A stretch of DNA of 64,000 nucleotides from Actinoallomurus bryophytorum (GCF_006716425.1 NZ_VFOZ01000001.1:5704001-5768000), one strand, 5' to 3'. Positions 8,631-16,610 are shown, numbered from the stretch's first letter. Numbers and translations are program-made. Notes: a model not told the origin generated them from the sequence alone.

Positions 8631-9497
8631 GTGTTCAGTTGTGGGGCGTTACGAACGGCCGTGTCAGTGGCGGTGGTCACCATCATCGCCTACTCGGCAT
8701 CCGCCGGGATGGCGTTCGGGGGCCGGGCCCTGGCGGCTCCGTCGCCGCCGGTGGACGGTCAGCCGTCCCCGTCCGCGTCGCCTCCGGAGGCGGGCACGAC
8801 GGAGCCGAGCTTCTCGGTGGACGCGAGCAGTGAGACGGGCCGGCCCGGTGACCTGGTGAAGGTGGCGTTCGCCGTCAACGACACGGGCTGGGCCATCGAC
8901 GGCTGTACGGCGCGGTTCGCCGATGACGCGCCCACGGTGTGCGGTTTCGACGCCGCCCTCGACGCGTCCGCCGATCTCACCGTTCCTCCGGGCGCCCTGC
9001 CCGGCTCGGTGCCGATCAACTGGACGATCTCGTATCACGCGCTCCCGAAGGAGAGCGGCGGATCCTCTCTGGGCACCCAGGGCAGCAGCTCGTTCGTGGT
9101 CCTGCCTCCGGTGTCCAAGGTGGTCTCGCCCAGCCCCGATGACCCGGCCGGCGGCGGAGGGCCCCTGGTGACGGAGCCGCCGGACGGCGTCGTGCCGGTC
9201 GAGCGGCCGCGGACCGTGCCGAGTTCGAACAACGGCTCACTGCCCATCGGCGTTCCGCTGGTGCTCGTCGTCCTCGCGGCCGGGGGCATCGCCGTCGCCC
9301 TCATCAGCGGGCGGAAGCGTGCCGGGTCTCTCGTCGCCGCCGGCCCGCCGCCCGGAGGGGACGAGGTGCGGGTCGTCCCTCATTTCGAGTCCGGAATCCG
9401 GGTGACGGTGAGAGAGGCGCACCGGAGCCTGACGAACGTCGTACGGCTCGAACCCCACAGCGGTGTCCCGATGGTGGACGTGGAGGAGCGGAAATGA
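8631..9497 (+). CDS. Membrane-anchored extracellular Ig-like protein, unknown function
   Basis: A 288-aa protein read from GTG 8631 (GAGGGGG Shine-Dalgarno upstream). It has an N-terminal signal segment (residues about 8-35, AFGGRALAAPS as cleavage region), a Pro/Ser linker, a beta-rich extracellular domain with two cysteines (GCTARFADDAPTVCGFDAAL), a second Pro-rich stalk, one transmembrane helix (LPIGVPLVLVVLAAGGIAVA) and a cytoplasmic tail of about 60 residues. This is a type I membrane topology with a sizeable tail, suggestive of surface sensing or scaffolding. Its stop codon overlaps the start of the next gene (ATGA), so the two products are made together. I do not recognise the family. 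Confidence 0.8.
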   Translation: MFSCGALRTAVSVAVVTIIAYSASAGMAFGGRALAAPSPPVDGQPSPSASPPEAGTTEPSFSVDASSETGRPGDLVKVAFAVNDTGWAIDGCTARFADDAPTVCGFDAALDASADLTVPPGALPGSVPINWTISYHALPKESGGSSLGTQGSSSFVVLPPVSKVVSPSPDDPAGGGGPLVTEPPDGVVPVERPRTVPSSNNGSLPIGVPLVLVVLAAGGIAVALISGRKRAGSLVAAGPPPGGDEVRVVPHFESGIRVTVREAHRSLTNVVRLEPHSGVPMVDVEERK

Positions 9498-10123
9498 CGG
9501 GCCACGCTTCGCCGATCACGGCATGCGGCATGATCTTCGGGGAGACGGAGAACGCCGTGGCCGCCCTGTCCCAGGCCATCTCGGCCGGACGGACCGGCGG
9601 GGCCGGTCACCCGGCGCTGCAGGGCCTGTCCTTGGCGACGCGCGACACGGCGATCCGGGAGGTCTCCACCATCGGTGCGGAGCTCCTCTCTCCCGACCTG
9701 GGCGGCCTGCTGGTGACGGGATGGCGAAAGTACGCGACCCTCGTCCAGGCGGCACGGCGAACGGCCGCCATGCCGGGCCGGGAAGAGATCGTGGACGTCA
9801 TCACCCACCGCATCGGCGTCGCGGCCCACCCCAGCGTCGAACTCCTCGTCAACGAGGTACGGGTGACGACGATCAATTTCGCCCTCATGCTCGAACTCGA
9901 GATCAGGGCTCTCACCGCGGTGATCAAGGCCGGACACGTCGTCGCCCTGGAGTCCGGGACCTGCGCGACGACGGCGAGCATCGCCGTCGAGGGAGTCACG
10001 GTCGCGATCCGCACGGCGGAGTTCGGCCTGCCGATGCTGATCCACGTCGGCGACGGCATCCCGCTGCTGCCCGCGCCGAACCCTCCTCGTACACCACTCC
10101 AGACGACCCGGCGGGGCCGGTAA
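9494..10123 (+). CDS. Uncharacterised 209-aa protein coupled to the membrane protein
   Basis: A soluble protein with no signal peptide. The first 120 residues are mainly helical (LSLATRDTAIREVSTIGAEL, VTGWRKYATLVQAARRT). The C-terminal part (about 120-195) is beta-rich (NEVRVTTINFALMLELEIRA and ASIAVEGVTVAIRTAEFGLP), ending in a basic tail. It overlaps the preceding gene by 4 bp, so its partner is almost certainly the membrane-anchored protein, whose cytoplasmic tail it could bind. No catalytic motif is visible and I cannot name a family. Confidence 0.75.
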   Translation: MTGHASPITACGMIFGETENAVAALSQAISAGRTGGAGHPALQGLSLATRDTAIREVSTIGAELLSPDLGGLLVTGWRKYATLVQAARRTAAMPGREEIVDVITHRIGVAAHPSVELLVNEVRVTTINFALMLELEIRALTAVIKAGHVVALESGTCATTASIAVEGVTVAIRTAEFGLPMLIHVGDGIPLLPAPNPPRTPLQTTRRGR

Positions 10124-10235
10124 GACCTTGCCTGGTCGGTGAACCTTGTGGCGCACTCAGGTGTCTGTCTGAGTGACAAAGGGAGCATTCGGGGACTTGT
10201 CCCTCCAATGCGACCGTCCCGCCATAAGGAGATCC

Positions 10236-11348
10236 ATGTCCGTCTCGTCGAAATGCGTCCTCGTATCCGGCGCCATCATTCTGCTTGGACTCGGGGGCCT
10301 GGTGTCCCCTGCCGCGGCGCAGGACACCGGCTGGCGTATCGCCTCCATCTCGCCGAGCTACACCGGGGGGGACGGTTTTTCGGAGATCGCGGCAACCGGC
10401 CCGGCCGACGCTTGGGCCGTCGGAACCGCCCCATGCTGCGCTACCGATGGCAGGAAGATCACTCACTGGGATGGCAACACCTGGCAGTCCGTCGACCTGC
10501 CAGCCGCTCCACAGGGCACGCTGGAACCGCAGCTGTCAACGGTCGGGGCATCCTCTTCGGAGAACGTCTGGGTGTTCGGCAACGGAGCCGACGGACCTGC
10601 CTTCGGGCACCACTGGAACGGCACGACCTGGCAGACCACGACCTTCTCCACAGACGCTCGTATCAGGAAGACCGCCGTCATCGCCCCTGAGGATGTGTGG
10701 GTGGCAGGACTGGAACGGACCGATACCGGTGACCGGCCGATCGTCGAGCACTATGACGGCGACCAGTGGACGGAGATCTCCCTGCCGAGCACGGTGCAGG
10801 ACGTCACCGCGATCAGCGCGGACGCGGCGAACGACGTCTGGGCGACCGGTGACGGTGATTCCGGCGTGCCCGTCACGCTGCACTGGGACGGCTCGGTGTG
10901 GCACAGCGTCGCCCTTCCGGAACCCTCCCTTGGCGATGGTGTCCAAGTGGCCGTGGGAGACATCCTCGCCGTGGGTCCCCACGAAGCGTGGGCGACCGGC
11001 TTCCTCACCGACATGGGCCTACAGCCCGGTCCCGTTCTGTGGCGCTGGAACGGAAAGCACTGGAGCCTGGTGCCGATCGACGCGCCTGATGATTCACTGA
11101 CCAGCCTCGCCTCGGATGGAGAACACGGTGTGTGGATGGTCTCCGCAGGCGTACGTCCCACCGCCGACCTGCTGCATTACTCGCACGGCAGCCTCACTCG
11201 CGAGCCCGCACCGGTCGAGCCCGACACCACCGCGGATGTCGATGGGATCGTCCTGATACCGGGAACTCACTCTCTGTGGGGCGCCGGCAGGCTGGTCCGC
11301 AACGGGCACTCGGCGGCGGCCGTCTACAGGTACGACCCCGAAGACTGA
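10236..11348 (+). CDS. Secreted propeller-like repeat protein
   Basis: A 370-aa exported protein. The start at ATG 10236 is set by AAGGAG five bases upstream and gives a clear signal peptide (MSVSSKCVLVSGAIILLGLG, cleavage near SPAAAQ). The mature part has at least five repeats of roughly 45-55 residues with the pattern (A/D)VWA.G then HWDG..W..V, for example ENVWVFGNG / HHWNGTTWQ, EDVWVAGLE / HYDGDQW, NDVWATGDG / HWDGSVWHS and HEAWATGFL / WRWNGKHWS. That is typical of a beta-propeller. No enzymatic residues stand out; binding or adhesion is the most that can be inferred. Confidence 0.8.
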   Translation: MSVSSKCVLVSGAIILLGLGGLVSPAAAQDTGWRIASISPSYTGGDGFSEIAATGPADAWAVGTAPCCATDGRKITHWDGNTWQSVDLPAAPQGTLEPQLSTVGASSSENVWVFGNGADGPAFGHHWNGTTWQTTTFSTDARIRKTAVIAPEDVWVAGLERTDTGDRPIVEHYDGDQWTEISLPSTVQDVTAISADAANDVWATGDGDSGVPVTLHWDGSVWHSVALPEPSLGDGVQVAVGDILAVGPHEAWATGFLTDMGLQPGPVLWRWNGKHWSLVPIDAPDDSLTSLASDGEHGVWMVSAGVRPTADLLHYSHGSLTREPAPVEPDTTADVDGIVLIPGTHSLWGAGRLVRNGHSAAAVYRYDPED

Positions 11349-11535
11349 GCCGGCCCCACCCGGCCCGCCGCGTGGGACACCCAGCGATGATCGCCGTCAC
11401 GGGGTTCCAGGTGACGGCGGGCCGGCGTGATCTCGGAGTGCGGACGTCTCCTTCGCCGACGAGCGATGCCGATGGCCTCGCGGCGCGATGCACGCCGAAG
11501 ATCGCTGTCTTCCCGGCGCGCCTAGGATCGGCGTC

Positions 11536-12033
11536 ATGAGCATGTCGCTGCCGCTTCGGGACCGGAAGGTCGACATCTTCCTCGCGGTGCTGTTCTCGGC
11601 CTTCACCGTGACGTCGCTGATCAGCGACCTGCTGCCGACGGTGGGCGTGGACTTCTCGCGGCCGTCCGGCAACTTCTTCGTCAACTCGAACTACTGGTAC
11701 GCCCACGACGCCGACCCGCTGTTCATGCACCCGCCGGACTGGATGCGGATCGTCACCGGGCTGTCGGCGTTCGTCTACATGCCGTTCTACGTGGTGCTCG
11801 TGTTCGCCCTGCTGACCGGGAAGAACTGGATCCAGCTGCCGGCGGTGGTGTACGCCACGATGATCGTCACGCTGACCGGCATCGTCGTGTTCGGCGTCGA
11901 GTTCTTCGGCGACCCGGCCACGCGCACCGGCAACCCGGGCAAGTTCCTCGCGTTCAACCTGCCCTACGTCCTGGTACCGCTCCTGCTACTGATCCGGATG
12001 CGCACGCCGCGGCCGTTCACCCGCCGCTTCTAG
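11536..12033 (+). CDS. EXPERA/TMEM97-like four-helix membrane protein
   Basis: A 165-aa membrane protein with four predicted helices (residues about 14-33, 72-92, 98-120 and 135-153). The arrangement, with PPDWMRIVTGLSAFVYMPFY, LLTGKNWIQLPAVVYATMIV and a terminal Leu-rich helix followed by a short basic tail, matches the EXPERA fold shared by emopamil-binding protein, TM6SF2 and TMEM97 (sigma-2 receptor). These are mostly eukaryotic sterol or lipid-related proteins; actinobacterial members are uncharacterised. The ATG at 11536 was chosen because the predicted protein then opens with a short polar tail and the first helix. It stands alone. Confidence 0.7.
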   Translation: MSMSLPLRDRKVDIFLAVLFSAFTVTSLISDLLPTVGVDFSRPSGNFFVNSNYWYAHDADPLFMHPPDWMRIVTGLSAFVYMPFYVVLVFALLTGKNWIQLPAVVYATMIVTLTGIVVFGVEFFGDPATRTGNPGKFLAFNLPYVLVPLLLLIRMRTPRPFTRRF

Positions 12034-12066
12034 GGAGGCCGTGGCCGCCTCGGCCGGCGACCAAGG

Positions 12067-12140
12067 GTGGGCACGGCCGGATCGAACCAGCGACTCCTCC
12101 GCTCCAGATCCGAGCGCCGCGTTAGGCCACCTGCCGACTC
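12067..12140 (-). pseudogene. Degenerate tRNA fragment (tRNA-Val-like 3' end)
   Basis: The minus strand carries AGTCGCTGGTTCGATCCGGC followed by CGTGCCCAC, a near copy of the T-arm and acceptor end of the tRNA-Val at 16119-16191. Over 34 bases there are two substitutions and one deletion. The T loop is one base short, the 5' acceptor strand does not pair, and the putative anticodon loop lacks U33, so it cannot be a working tRNA. Its orientation is the same as the intact gene, as expected for the distal attachment-site copy of an element that inserted at the tRNA 3' end. Confidence 0.6.
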
Positions 12141-12461
12141 GTGTCTGGACTTCAAGCGGTCCCATGAACGCCACGTGGAAGGGATCGGTAATGATCACTT
12201 TTCGCGGGATCAGCGAGAGCACTAATCAGTTTTGTGCGAATGCACGTGCAGATGCATGTTATGAATGTTGAGTGCTGAAGTCACCGGTTCCGCGCGTGCT
12301 CGCGAAAACGAGCTGTATGGACCATCGGTGCTGGTTGGGTGCGTTCACGCCATTCCGGGGCGATCCACCCAAAGTGGGTCTTGACCGAATCCGGTTCGTG
12401 AGTCGCGTGCCGGATTTCGGACGCTCTGTTTGCGACTTAACTGCCGACGCTGAAGGATTCC

Positions 12462-12551
12462 GTGGTGAAAGTTCCTTCAACAGTGGGAAAGGTATGGTTA
12501 GCTCTCGTCGTCGGCATGATCTTCGCTATGAACCACGTATGCGGCGGGTGA
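12462..12551 (+). CDS. Possible 29-aa hydrophobic peptide
   Basis: GTG-started frame behind GAAGGA at a workable distance. The peptide has one hydrophobic run (VWLALVVGMIFAM) and a late cysteine. It may be a true micropeptide or the surviving signal peptide of a broken secreted-protein gene, because the reading frame is lost immediately after it. Confidence 0.25.
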   Translation: MVKVPSTVGKVWLALVVGMIFAMNHVCGG

Positions 12552-13192
12552 AGATGACGCCGACGCCAGGCATGGCGGGGTCGATCTCGTGCACCGGGTG
12601 GAGGTCTCGCCGCGTTTCGAGGGTCTTTCTGGAGGCGCCCAACGATCAGCGGTCGCCGAACCTGACCATGAGTCTCGCCGTCCACTCGTAGCGGTGTGAA
12701 CCTGCCGGAGACGGCCCCTGGCCGGCGCCGGTGGTCAGGCGAAGGCCGGACGGTGAAGGGCCGGAGTTGCCTCCGGCCCTTCCCTGGAGCATCGACCCGC
12801 TTCCACCCGGGCCGAAGCATTGGTTCCCGATGCCCGCCCATAGCAAAAGCCGAAGCGAAGGGAACTCATCAAACGTCGTGAAGACGTCGCTGTATTACAT
12901 CGCAGCATCTTCACGAATGACGACTCCGCCAGACACTTATTTGCGATCTTGAACGTTTTTCATCACTGTTCATCACCGTGACACAGGCCAGAAATGACGC
13001 ATTGTGCACAGGTGGGACGCGAGGGCACGAGTTGCCAGAGTTTCGTAGCGTCTGCAGTGATCTTGCGGCATCATCTCCCGTGAAGGTGTCCCCCTGAAGA
13101 TCTTGCACTTCCACGCCAGGTCCAGGGGAATTCTTAACGAAGACCCGCTCATAGCAAGGCGATCTTGAACAACCGAACAAAGGTTACTCATC

Positions 13193-13441
13193 ATGAAAGA
13201 CAGGCCTTCTGTCGGGTTGCCCGACAAGGTCCCCGATCACCAGGACCCGCAGGATCCGCATAGGAACGCAGTGCTTCTGGCGACCCTCACGATGATCGTC
13301 GTCGTGTTCCTGACCCTCATCGGCCAAGGTTGCCCCCCACGCGAGGCGGTGACGGTCACCGTCGCCCTCGGCCTGGGTGGCGCGGAAGCGGCCAGGAGAC
13401 TGGCGAACGGCCGAGACGATGGACCAGAGGGCGGACGATGA
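13193..13441 (+). CDS. Small single-pass membrane protein, 82 aa
   Basis: Residues about 25-43 form one membrane helix (AVLLATLTMIVVVFLTLIG). It is preceded by an acidic, Pro/Asp-rich N-terminus and followed by a second mildly hydrophobic segment (AVTVTVALGLGGAEAARRLA). The stop overlaps the start of the following HTH gene (ATGA), so the pair is translationally coupled. No family is recognised. In this setting it may tether or partner the downstream DNA-binding protein. Confidence 0.65.
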   Translation: MKDRPSVGLPDKVPDHQDPQDPHRNAVLLATLTMIVVVFLTLIGQGCPPREAVTVTVALGLGGAEAARRLANGRDDGPEGGR

Positions 13442-14436
13442 ACACCCTCGACCATCCCGATGAGGCCGCGGAGGCAACGCCCGTGGCGAGCCTCGACCAG
13501 GATCAGCTTCGTCCTTTGATCCGCAAGGTCACCGAGGACCTCGCCGGATGGCGAGCCAAGCTGAGCCTCCTCCTCAACACGGCAGTCCAATACGAACTGG
13601 ACCGGGTCGGCGGAAACGACGGTCTCGACGTCATCGCGTCGGTAGCGTCCATGCGCCCCGCGGCTCTGTCGAGGTTGCTGGCCGGCGACTACCGGCCGAC
13701 TCCGAAGGTATGGGATCAGATCGAACGCATCCTCATGCTGTGTCAGGCCAGCCGGGGAGTCGAGCGGGTCACCGCGGCGAGGCTCTACTTCGGCCGGATC
13801 GTCGAGCTGCACGGGGAGAAGAGCCGGCTACTGAACCGGGGCGTCGAGCTGACCCGCCGCACGACCGAAGTCGGCCGGGCCGCGCCGGCGGGAAAGGCGA
13901 GATCCGTCGCCGGCCAGGAGGGCTCCAGCTCCTCGAGCAAGCCGATTACCGTCGACGTGGCGGAGAACAAGTCCGCGGTCGCCAAGACGGAGCCGAGCAC
14001 GGTGGAAGAGGACACTGCGGCGGAGCCTCTCCCCACGCCCGCGGCGATCCCGGATCTCCGCGGCTACGAACAGCGGCCGGATCCGCTGCTCGCGAAGACG
14101 CCCGCCAAGTTCGTGGACGCGATGCGCGCCTACAACGCCTGGGCGGGCAAGCTCAGCTACCGCGAGATGGAGCGCCGCTGCGAAAAGCAGATCTCCCACT
14201 CCACCTTCCGCAACATGCTGACCACCGACACCCTTCCCAAGCTGGCATCGCTGGAGATCTTCGTCAGGGTTCTCGGCGGTTCACCAGAGGATGTGCAGAC
14301 CTGGGCGACCGCGTGGCGACAGATCGCCATGGGCGATTTCAGCATGACCGGCCGTGAACGCAGAAAGCAGAAGGCGATGGACGAGGGCGAACCACTCCGG
14401 CTGGAAAGCGCCTCCTCCAGATCGTCCGGTCACTAG
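13438..14436 (+). CDS. HTH-domain protein with two DNA-binding-like modules
   Basis: A 332-aa cytoplasmic protein. The N-terminal module (residues about 20-125) is helical and holds an HTH-like segment (VASMRPAALSRLLAGDYRPT, then PKVWDQIERILMLC). A Ser/Thr/Glu-rich linker of about 70 residues follows. The C-terminal module (about 225-295) is an XRE-like HTH (LSYREMERRCEKQISHSTFR, then LPKLASLEIFVRVLGG), a type found at the start of many actinobacterial signalling ATPases. Here it stands at the end of the protein and no ATPase follows. It is coupled to the small membrane protein upstream. Confidence 0.72.
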   Translation: MNTLDHPDEAAEATPVASLDQDQLRPLIRKVTEDLAGWRAKLSLLLNTAVQYELDRVGGNDGLDVIASVASMRPAALSRLLAGDYRPTPKVWDQIERILMLCQASRGVERVTAARLYFGRIVELHGEKSRLLNRGVELTRRTTEVGRAAPAGKARSVAGQEGSSSSSKPITVDVAENKSAVAKTEPSTVEEDTAAEPLPTPAAIPDLRGYEQRPDPLLAKTPAKFVDAMRAYNAWAGKLSYREMERRCEKQISHSTFRNMLTTDTLPKLASLEIFVRVLGGSPEDVQTWATAWRQIAMGDFSMTGRERRKQKAMDEGEPLRLESASSRSSGH

Positions 14437-14482
14437 CCGCCGGACAGGTGGGGAGGGGCGGGAAGCGCGGGTCTCCAGCGTG

Positions 14483-14518
14483 GCCGGGGGTCGTGGGCGG
14501 CAGATCGCAACCCCCGGC
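14483..14518. terminator. Hairpin between convergent HTH and DHFR-like genes
   Basis: GCCGGGGGT and ACCCCCGGC pair perfectly around an 18-nt loop in the 100-bp gap between convergent stop codons. Confidence 0.5.
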
Positions 14519-14536
14519 GATGAACGCTCGCGGCGT

Positions 14537-15085
14537 TCAGCCGGAGGTCGGGTTGTAGGCGAGGACCGTGACGCCGGAGGTGAAAGTGGTGGTGTCGGCG
14601 AGCTTCATGCCGGTGACGCTTTCGGGGCGGAACAGCGGCTCGCCCTGGCCCTTAAGGACGGGGTAGATCCAGATCCGGTACTCGTCGAGCAGCCCGGCCG
14701 TGGCCAGCTGGTCGGTGAGGCGGCCGTTGCCCCAGATGAGGATGTCGCCGCCGTCCTGCTCCTTGAGCTTGGTGATCTCATTGATGAGGTCGTCGCCCGG
14801 GACGACGACAGTGGGGTTCCACGCGGCGGTGTCGACCGGTTGGGAGGCCACCACGTACTTCGCCATGGCGTTGACGTGGTCGGAGTAGGGGTTGCCGCCC
14901 ATGTTCGGCCAGGCCTGAGCCATGCCTTCGTAGGTGACGCGGCCCAGCAGCAGCGCGTCGCAGCCGGTGGTCAGGGCCAGGGCGTAGGCCATGGCGTCCT
15001 CGCTGTTGTAGCTCAGGGACCACTCGTGTGGGTTGTCGATGAAGCCGTCGACGGTGGTGGAGGTGGAGGCGATGATCTTTCGCAT
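14537..15085 (-). CDS. Dihydrofolate reductase-like / RibD C-terminal family reductase
   Basis: A 182-aa protein with the DHFR fold: MRKIIASTSTTVDGFIDNP at the start, GCDALLLGRVTYEGMAQAWP in the middle and GGDILIWGNGRLTDQLATAG as the NADPH-binding loop. It is closer to the RibD C-terminal (YwjB/YyaP) group of orphan actinobacterial reductases than to FolA, and the natural substrate is unknown. It is divergently transcribed from a MarR regulator, with repeated operator-like sequences in the shared promoter region, so it is the probable target of that regulator. Confidence 0.88.
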   Translation of the reverse strand: MRKIIASTSTTVDGFIDNPHEWSLSYNSEDAMAYALALTTGCDALLLGRVTYEGMAQAWPNMGGNPYSDHVNAMAKYVVASQPVDTAAWNPTVVVPGDDLINEITKLKEQDGGDILIWGNGRLTDQLATAGLLDEYRIWIYPVLKGQGEPLFRPESVTGMKLADTTTFTSGVTVLAYNPTSG

Positions 15086-15193
15086 GATGTCTCCCTGGGA
15101 GTGCGTGCGGCTAGGTGGGGGTGCGGGCCTCGGGCCGCTCGCCCGGTGGCGTCCCCGCCGGGTGTGGCGCGCTGATGCCGAGATGATTACACG

Positions 15194-15250
15194 TCAGATA
15201 GTACGGCGTCAAACTATGAGATGGAATTTGTATCTGACCTCGAACTATGA
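15194..15250. promoter_or_regulatory. Operator-like repeats between DHFR-like and marR genes
   Basis: The divergent intergenic region contains an inverted repeat TCAGATA (15194-15200) / TATCTGA (15231-15237), a nested ATAGT (15198) / ACTAT (15213-15217), and a direct repeat TCAAACTATGA (15209-15219) / TCGAACTATGA (15240-15250) with a 31-bp period, i.e. about three helical turns. The second copy overlaps the marR start region. It is AT-rich relative to the flanks. This fits autoregulation by the MarR dimer and joint control of the reductase. Confidence 0.6.
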
Positions 15251-15258
15251 TGAGGGGC

Positions 15259-15828
15259 ATGAGCGCCGCAGACACGCACGACGACACCCCCGCGTCCACC
15301 GAACCGGGCACGCGCGTGAGCGATCCGGCAGCCGCCCCGGACGCCGTGGACGCGGTTGTCGCCGCCTGGCAGCGGGAACGCCCGGACCTGGACCTCGCCG
15401 CGATCGCGGTGGTCGGCCGGCTGGGCCGCGTGAACCTGCTCCTCGGCCCCGCCCAGGAGCAGGTGTTCACCGAGTTCGGCCTGCAGCGCGGCGAGTTCGA
15501 CGTCCTGGCAGCGCTGCGCCGCTCAGGCGCCCCGTACGCCCTCAGCCCTTCACGCCTGTCCGACCTGCTGATGCTCTCCCGGGCAGGGATGACCAACCGG
15601 CTGGACCGGCTGGAGGCCGCCGGAATGGTCGAACGCTCCCTGGACCGCGCCGACCGGCGCAGCTTCCAGATCCGCCTCACCGAACAGGGCTACGCCACCG
15701 TCGACGCCGCGATGACGCGGCACACCGCGAACGTCACCGCCCTGCTGGCCGGCCTCACACCCCGGGAACTGACCGCCCTGGACACCCTGGCGCGCAAACT
15801 CCTGCACCACCTGACCACCCCCGCCTGA
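15259..15828 (+). CDS. MarR family transcriptional regulator
   Basis: A 189-aa regulator. Residues about 55-165 form the winged helix: LSPSRLSDLLMLSRAGMTNR is the recognition helix and VERSLDRADRRSFQIRLTEQ the DxR wing typical of MarR. The N-terminal 40 residues are a Pro/Asp-rich extension. ATG codons at 15247, 15250 and 15259 are all in frame; I prefer 15259 because GATGAGGGG lies before it, but an upstream or leaderless start is possible. It is divergent from the DHFR-like gene. Confidence 0.85.
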   Translation: MSAADTHDDTPASTEPGTRVSDPAAAPDAVDAVVAAWQRERPDLDLAAIAVVGRLGRVNLLLGPAQEQVFTEFGLQRGEFDVLAALRRSGAPYALSPSRLSDLLMLSRAGMTNRLDRLEAAGMVERSLDRADRRSFQIRLTEQGYATVDAAMTRHTANVTALLAGLTPRELTALDTLARKLLHHLTTPA

Positions 15829-16039
15829 TGTGTTCCAGCAACGGGTAAGAAAGAGAATTCCCAGGTCGGGCGGATGAGTGTCCGGGCCGCATGGGTGATC
15901 CGCGTATGCGCGCCGGAGCGACCGACCGGCGCATCGGCGTCTCGCGTGTGCTCAGGCGTGATGTGCCCTCGATGCGCCTTGGCCTGGTCGGCGCGAAGCA
16001 CGTGAAGGGGCACGCGAAGAGAAGAAAGCGACCCTCCGA

Positions 16040-16112
16040 CCCCAGCCCGCAGGGGGCCGTGGGGGCGGAGCCCCCACAGCGGGGGGTTCCGGGGGGGTCG
16101 TCCCCCGGGCGG
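16040..16112. terminator. GC-rich hairpins downstream of tRNA-Val
   Basis: Several strong stems follow the 3' end of the tRNA on its strand, among them GGGGGC/GCCCCC (about 16062-16076) and a GGGGG/CCCCC stem near 16091-16107. They probably end the tRNA transcript. Confidence 0.4.
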
Positions 16113-16118
16113 ACACGG

Positions 16119-16191
16119 TGGGCACAGCTGGATTCGAACCAGCGACTCCTGGTTTGTAAGACCAGTGCTCTAACCACTGAGCTATGCGCCC
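16119..16191 (-). tRNA. tRNA-Val (anticodon UAC)
   Basis: The 73-nt cloverleaf folds fully: acceptor GGGCGCA/TGTGCCC with one G-T pair, D-arm GCTC/GAGC, anticodon stem CTGGT/ACCAG with loop CTTACAA (U33 present, anticodon TAC), T-arm GCTGG/CCAGC with TTCGAAT loop, and discriminator A. The encoded sequence after the discriminator continues CC, then G, so the terminal CCA is not fully encoded. It decodes GUA, a rare codon in this genome type. Its 3' end is duplicated in degraded form at 12067-12140. Confidence 0.93.
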
Positions 16192-16280
16192 GTAGCCGGG
16201 AAGGTCCGGCGACCGGCAAAGACTACCGGGATCCGCGCCCCCCTCGCCAAACCGGCGCTGCGGGCCGAGGTCTCACCGCG

Positions 16281-16610
16281 TCACGTGGGCGCCCCCCGGC
16301 GGCGTAGGACGCGGCTCAGGGCCGCCTCGACCTCCTCCGACAGGCCCGGGGCGTCTGAGGCGACCAAGGCGTCCGTCGTGCGGTCGGCCGTTCGTACGTG
16401 GCCGCAGTCGCGGCACTCGATCTCGCCCAGCCGGCAGACCAGGCCTGCCGAGTGGCAGGCCGCGCACTGGTCCAGGTCGGCCCGCCAGTCGACGAGCGAC
16501 TGGCAGTTCGGGCAGACCAGGACCTGTCGTTCCTCGCGTACCCCGCGCTTCCACGGGCTCGCGCCGCGGATCGGGTCGGTCTGCCGGGCCCCGCAGCGAT
16601 AGCAGGGCAT
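16281..16610 (-). CDS. Zinc-ribbon protein with four CxxC motifs
   Basis: A 109-aa cytoplasmic protein. It has CYRCG at residues 3-7, VCPNCQ at about 32-37, CAACHSAG at about 48-55 and ECRDCGH at about 65-71, which makes two zinc ribbons, followed by a helical tail (LSEEVEAALSRVLRRRG). The function is unknown; zinc ribbons of this size usually bind nucleic acid or proteins. It lies 54 bp downstream of ahpE in the same direction and may share its transcript. Confidence 0.7.
   Translation of the reverse strand: MPCYRCGARQTDPIRGASPWKRGVREERQVLVCPNCQSLVDWRADLDQCAACHSAGLVCRLGEIECRDCGHVRTADRTTDALVASDAPGLSEEVEAALSRVLRRRGAPT

Larger units (their letters stand above)
12034..13192. other. Gene-poor region with tRNA remnant and decayed coding traces
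   Basis: No convincing intact gene lies in this 1.16 kb. GC is lower than in the flanks from about 12180 to 13190. It contains the tRNA-like fragment at 12067-12140. On the minus strand at about 12530-12700 a stretch with coding-like third positions (YEWTARLMVRFGDR, stop, then LHPVHEIDPAMPGVGVIF) is broken by an in-frame TGA. A 29-codon frame at 12462-12551 (+) encodes a hydrophobic peptide behind GAAGGA. It reads as decayed or recently acquired DNA. Confidence 0.55.

Noticed and set aside
12272-12691. 139-codon plus-strand gene
   Set aside because: Composition does not show GC third-position bias in this frame, no ribosome binding site and no recognisable domain.
15690-16013. 107-codon minus-strand frame near the MarR 3' end
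   Set aside because: Overlaps marR in the opposite strand and has no coding signature beyond it.
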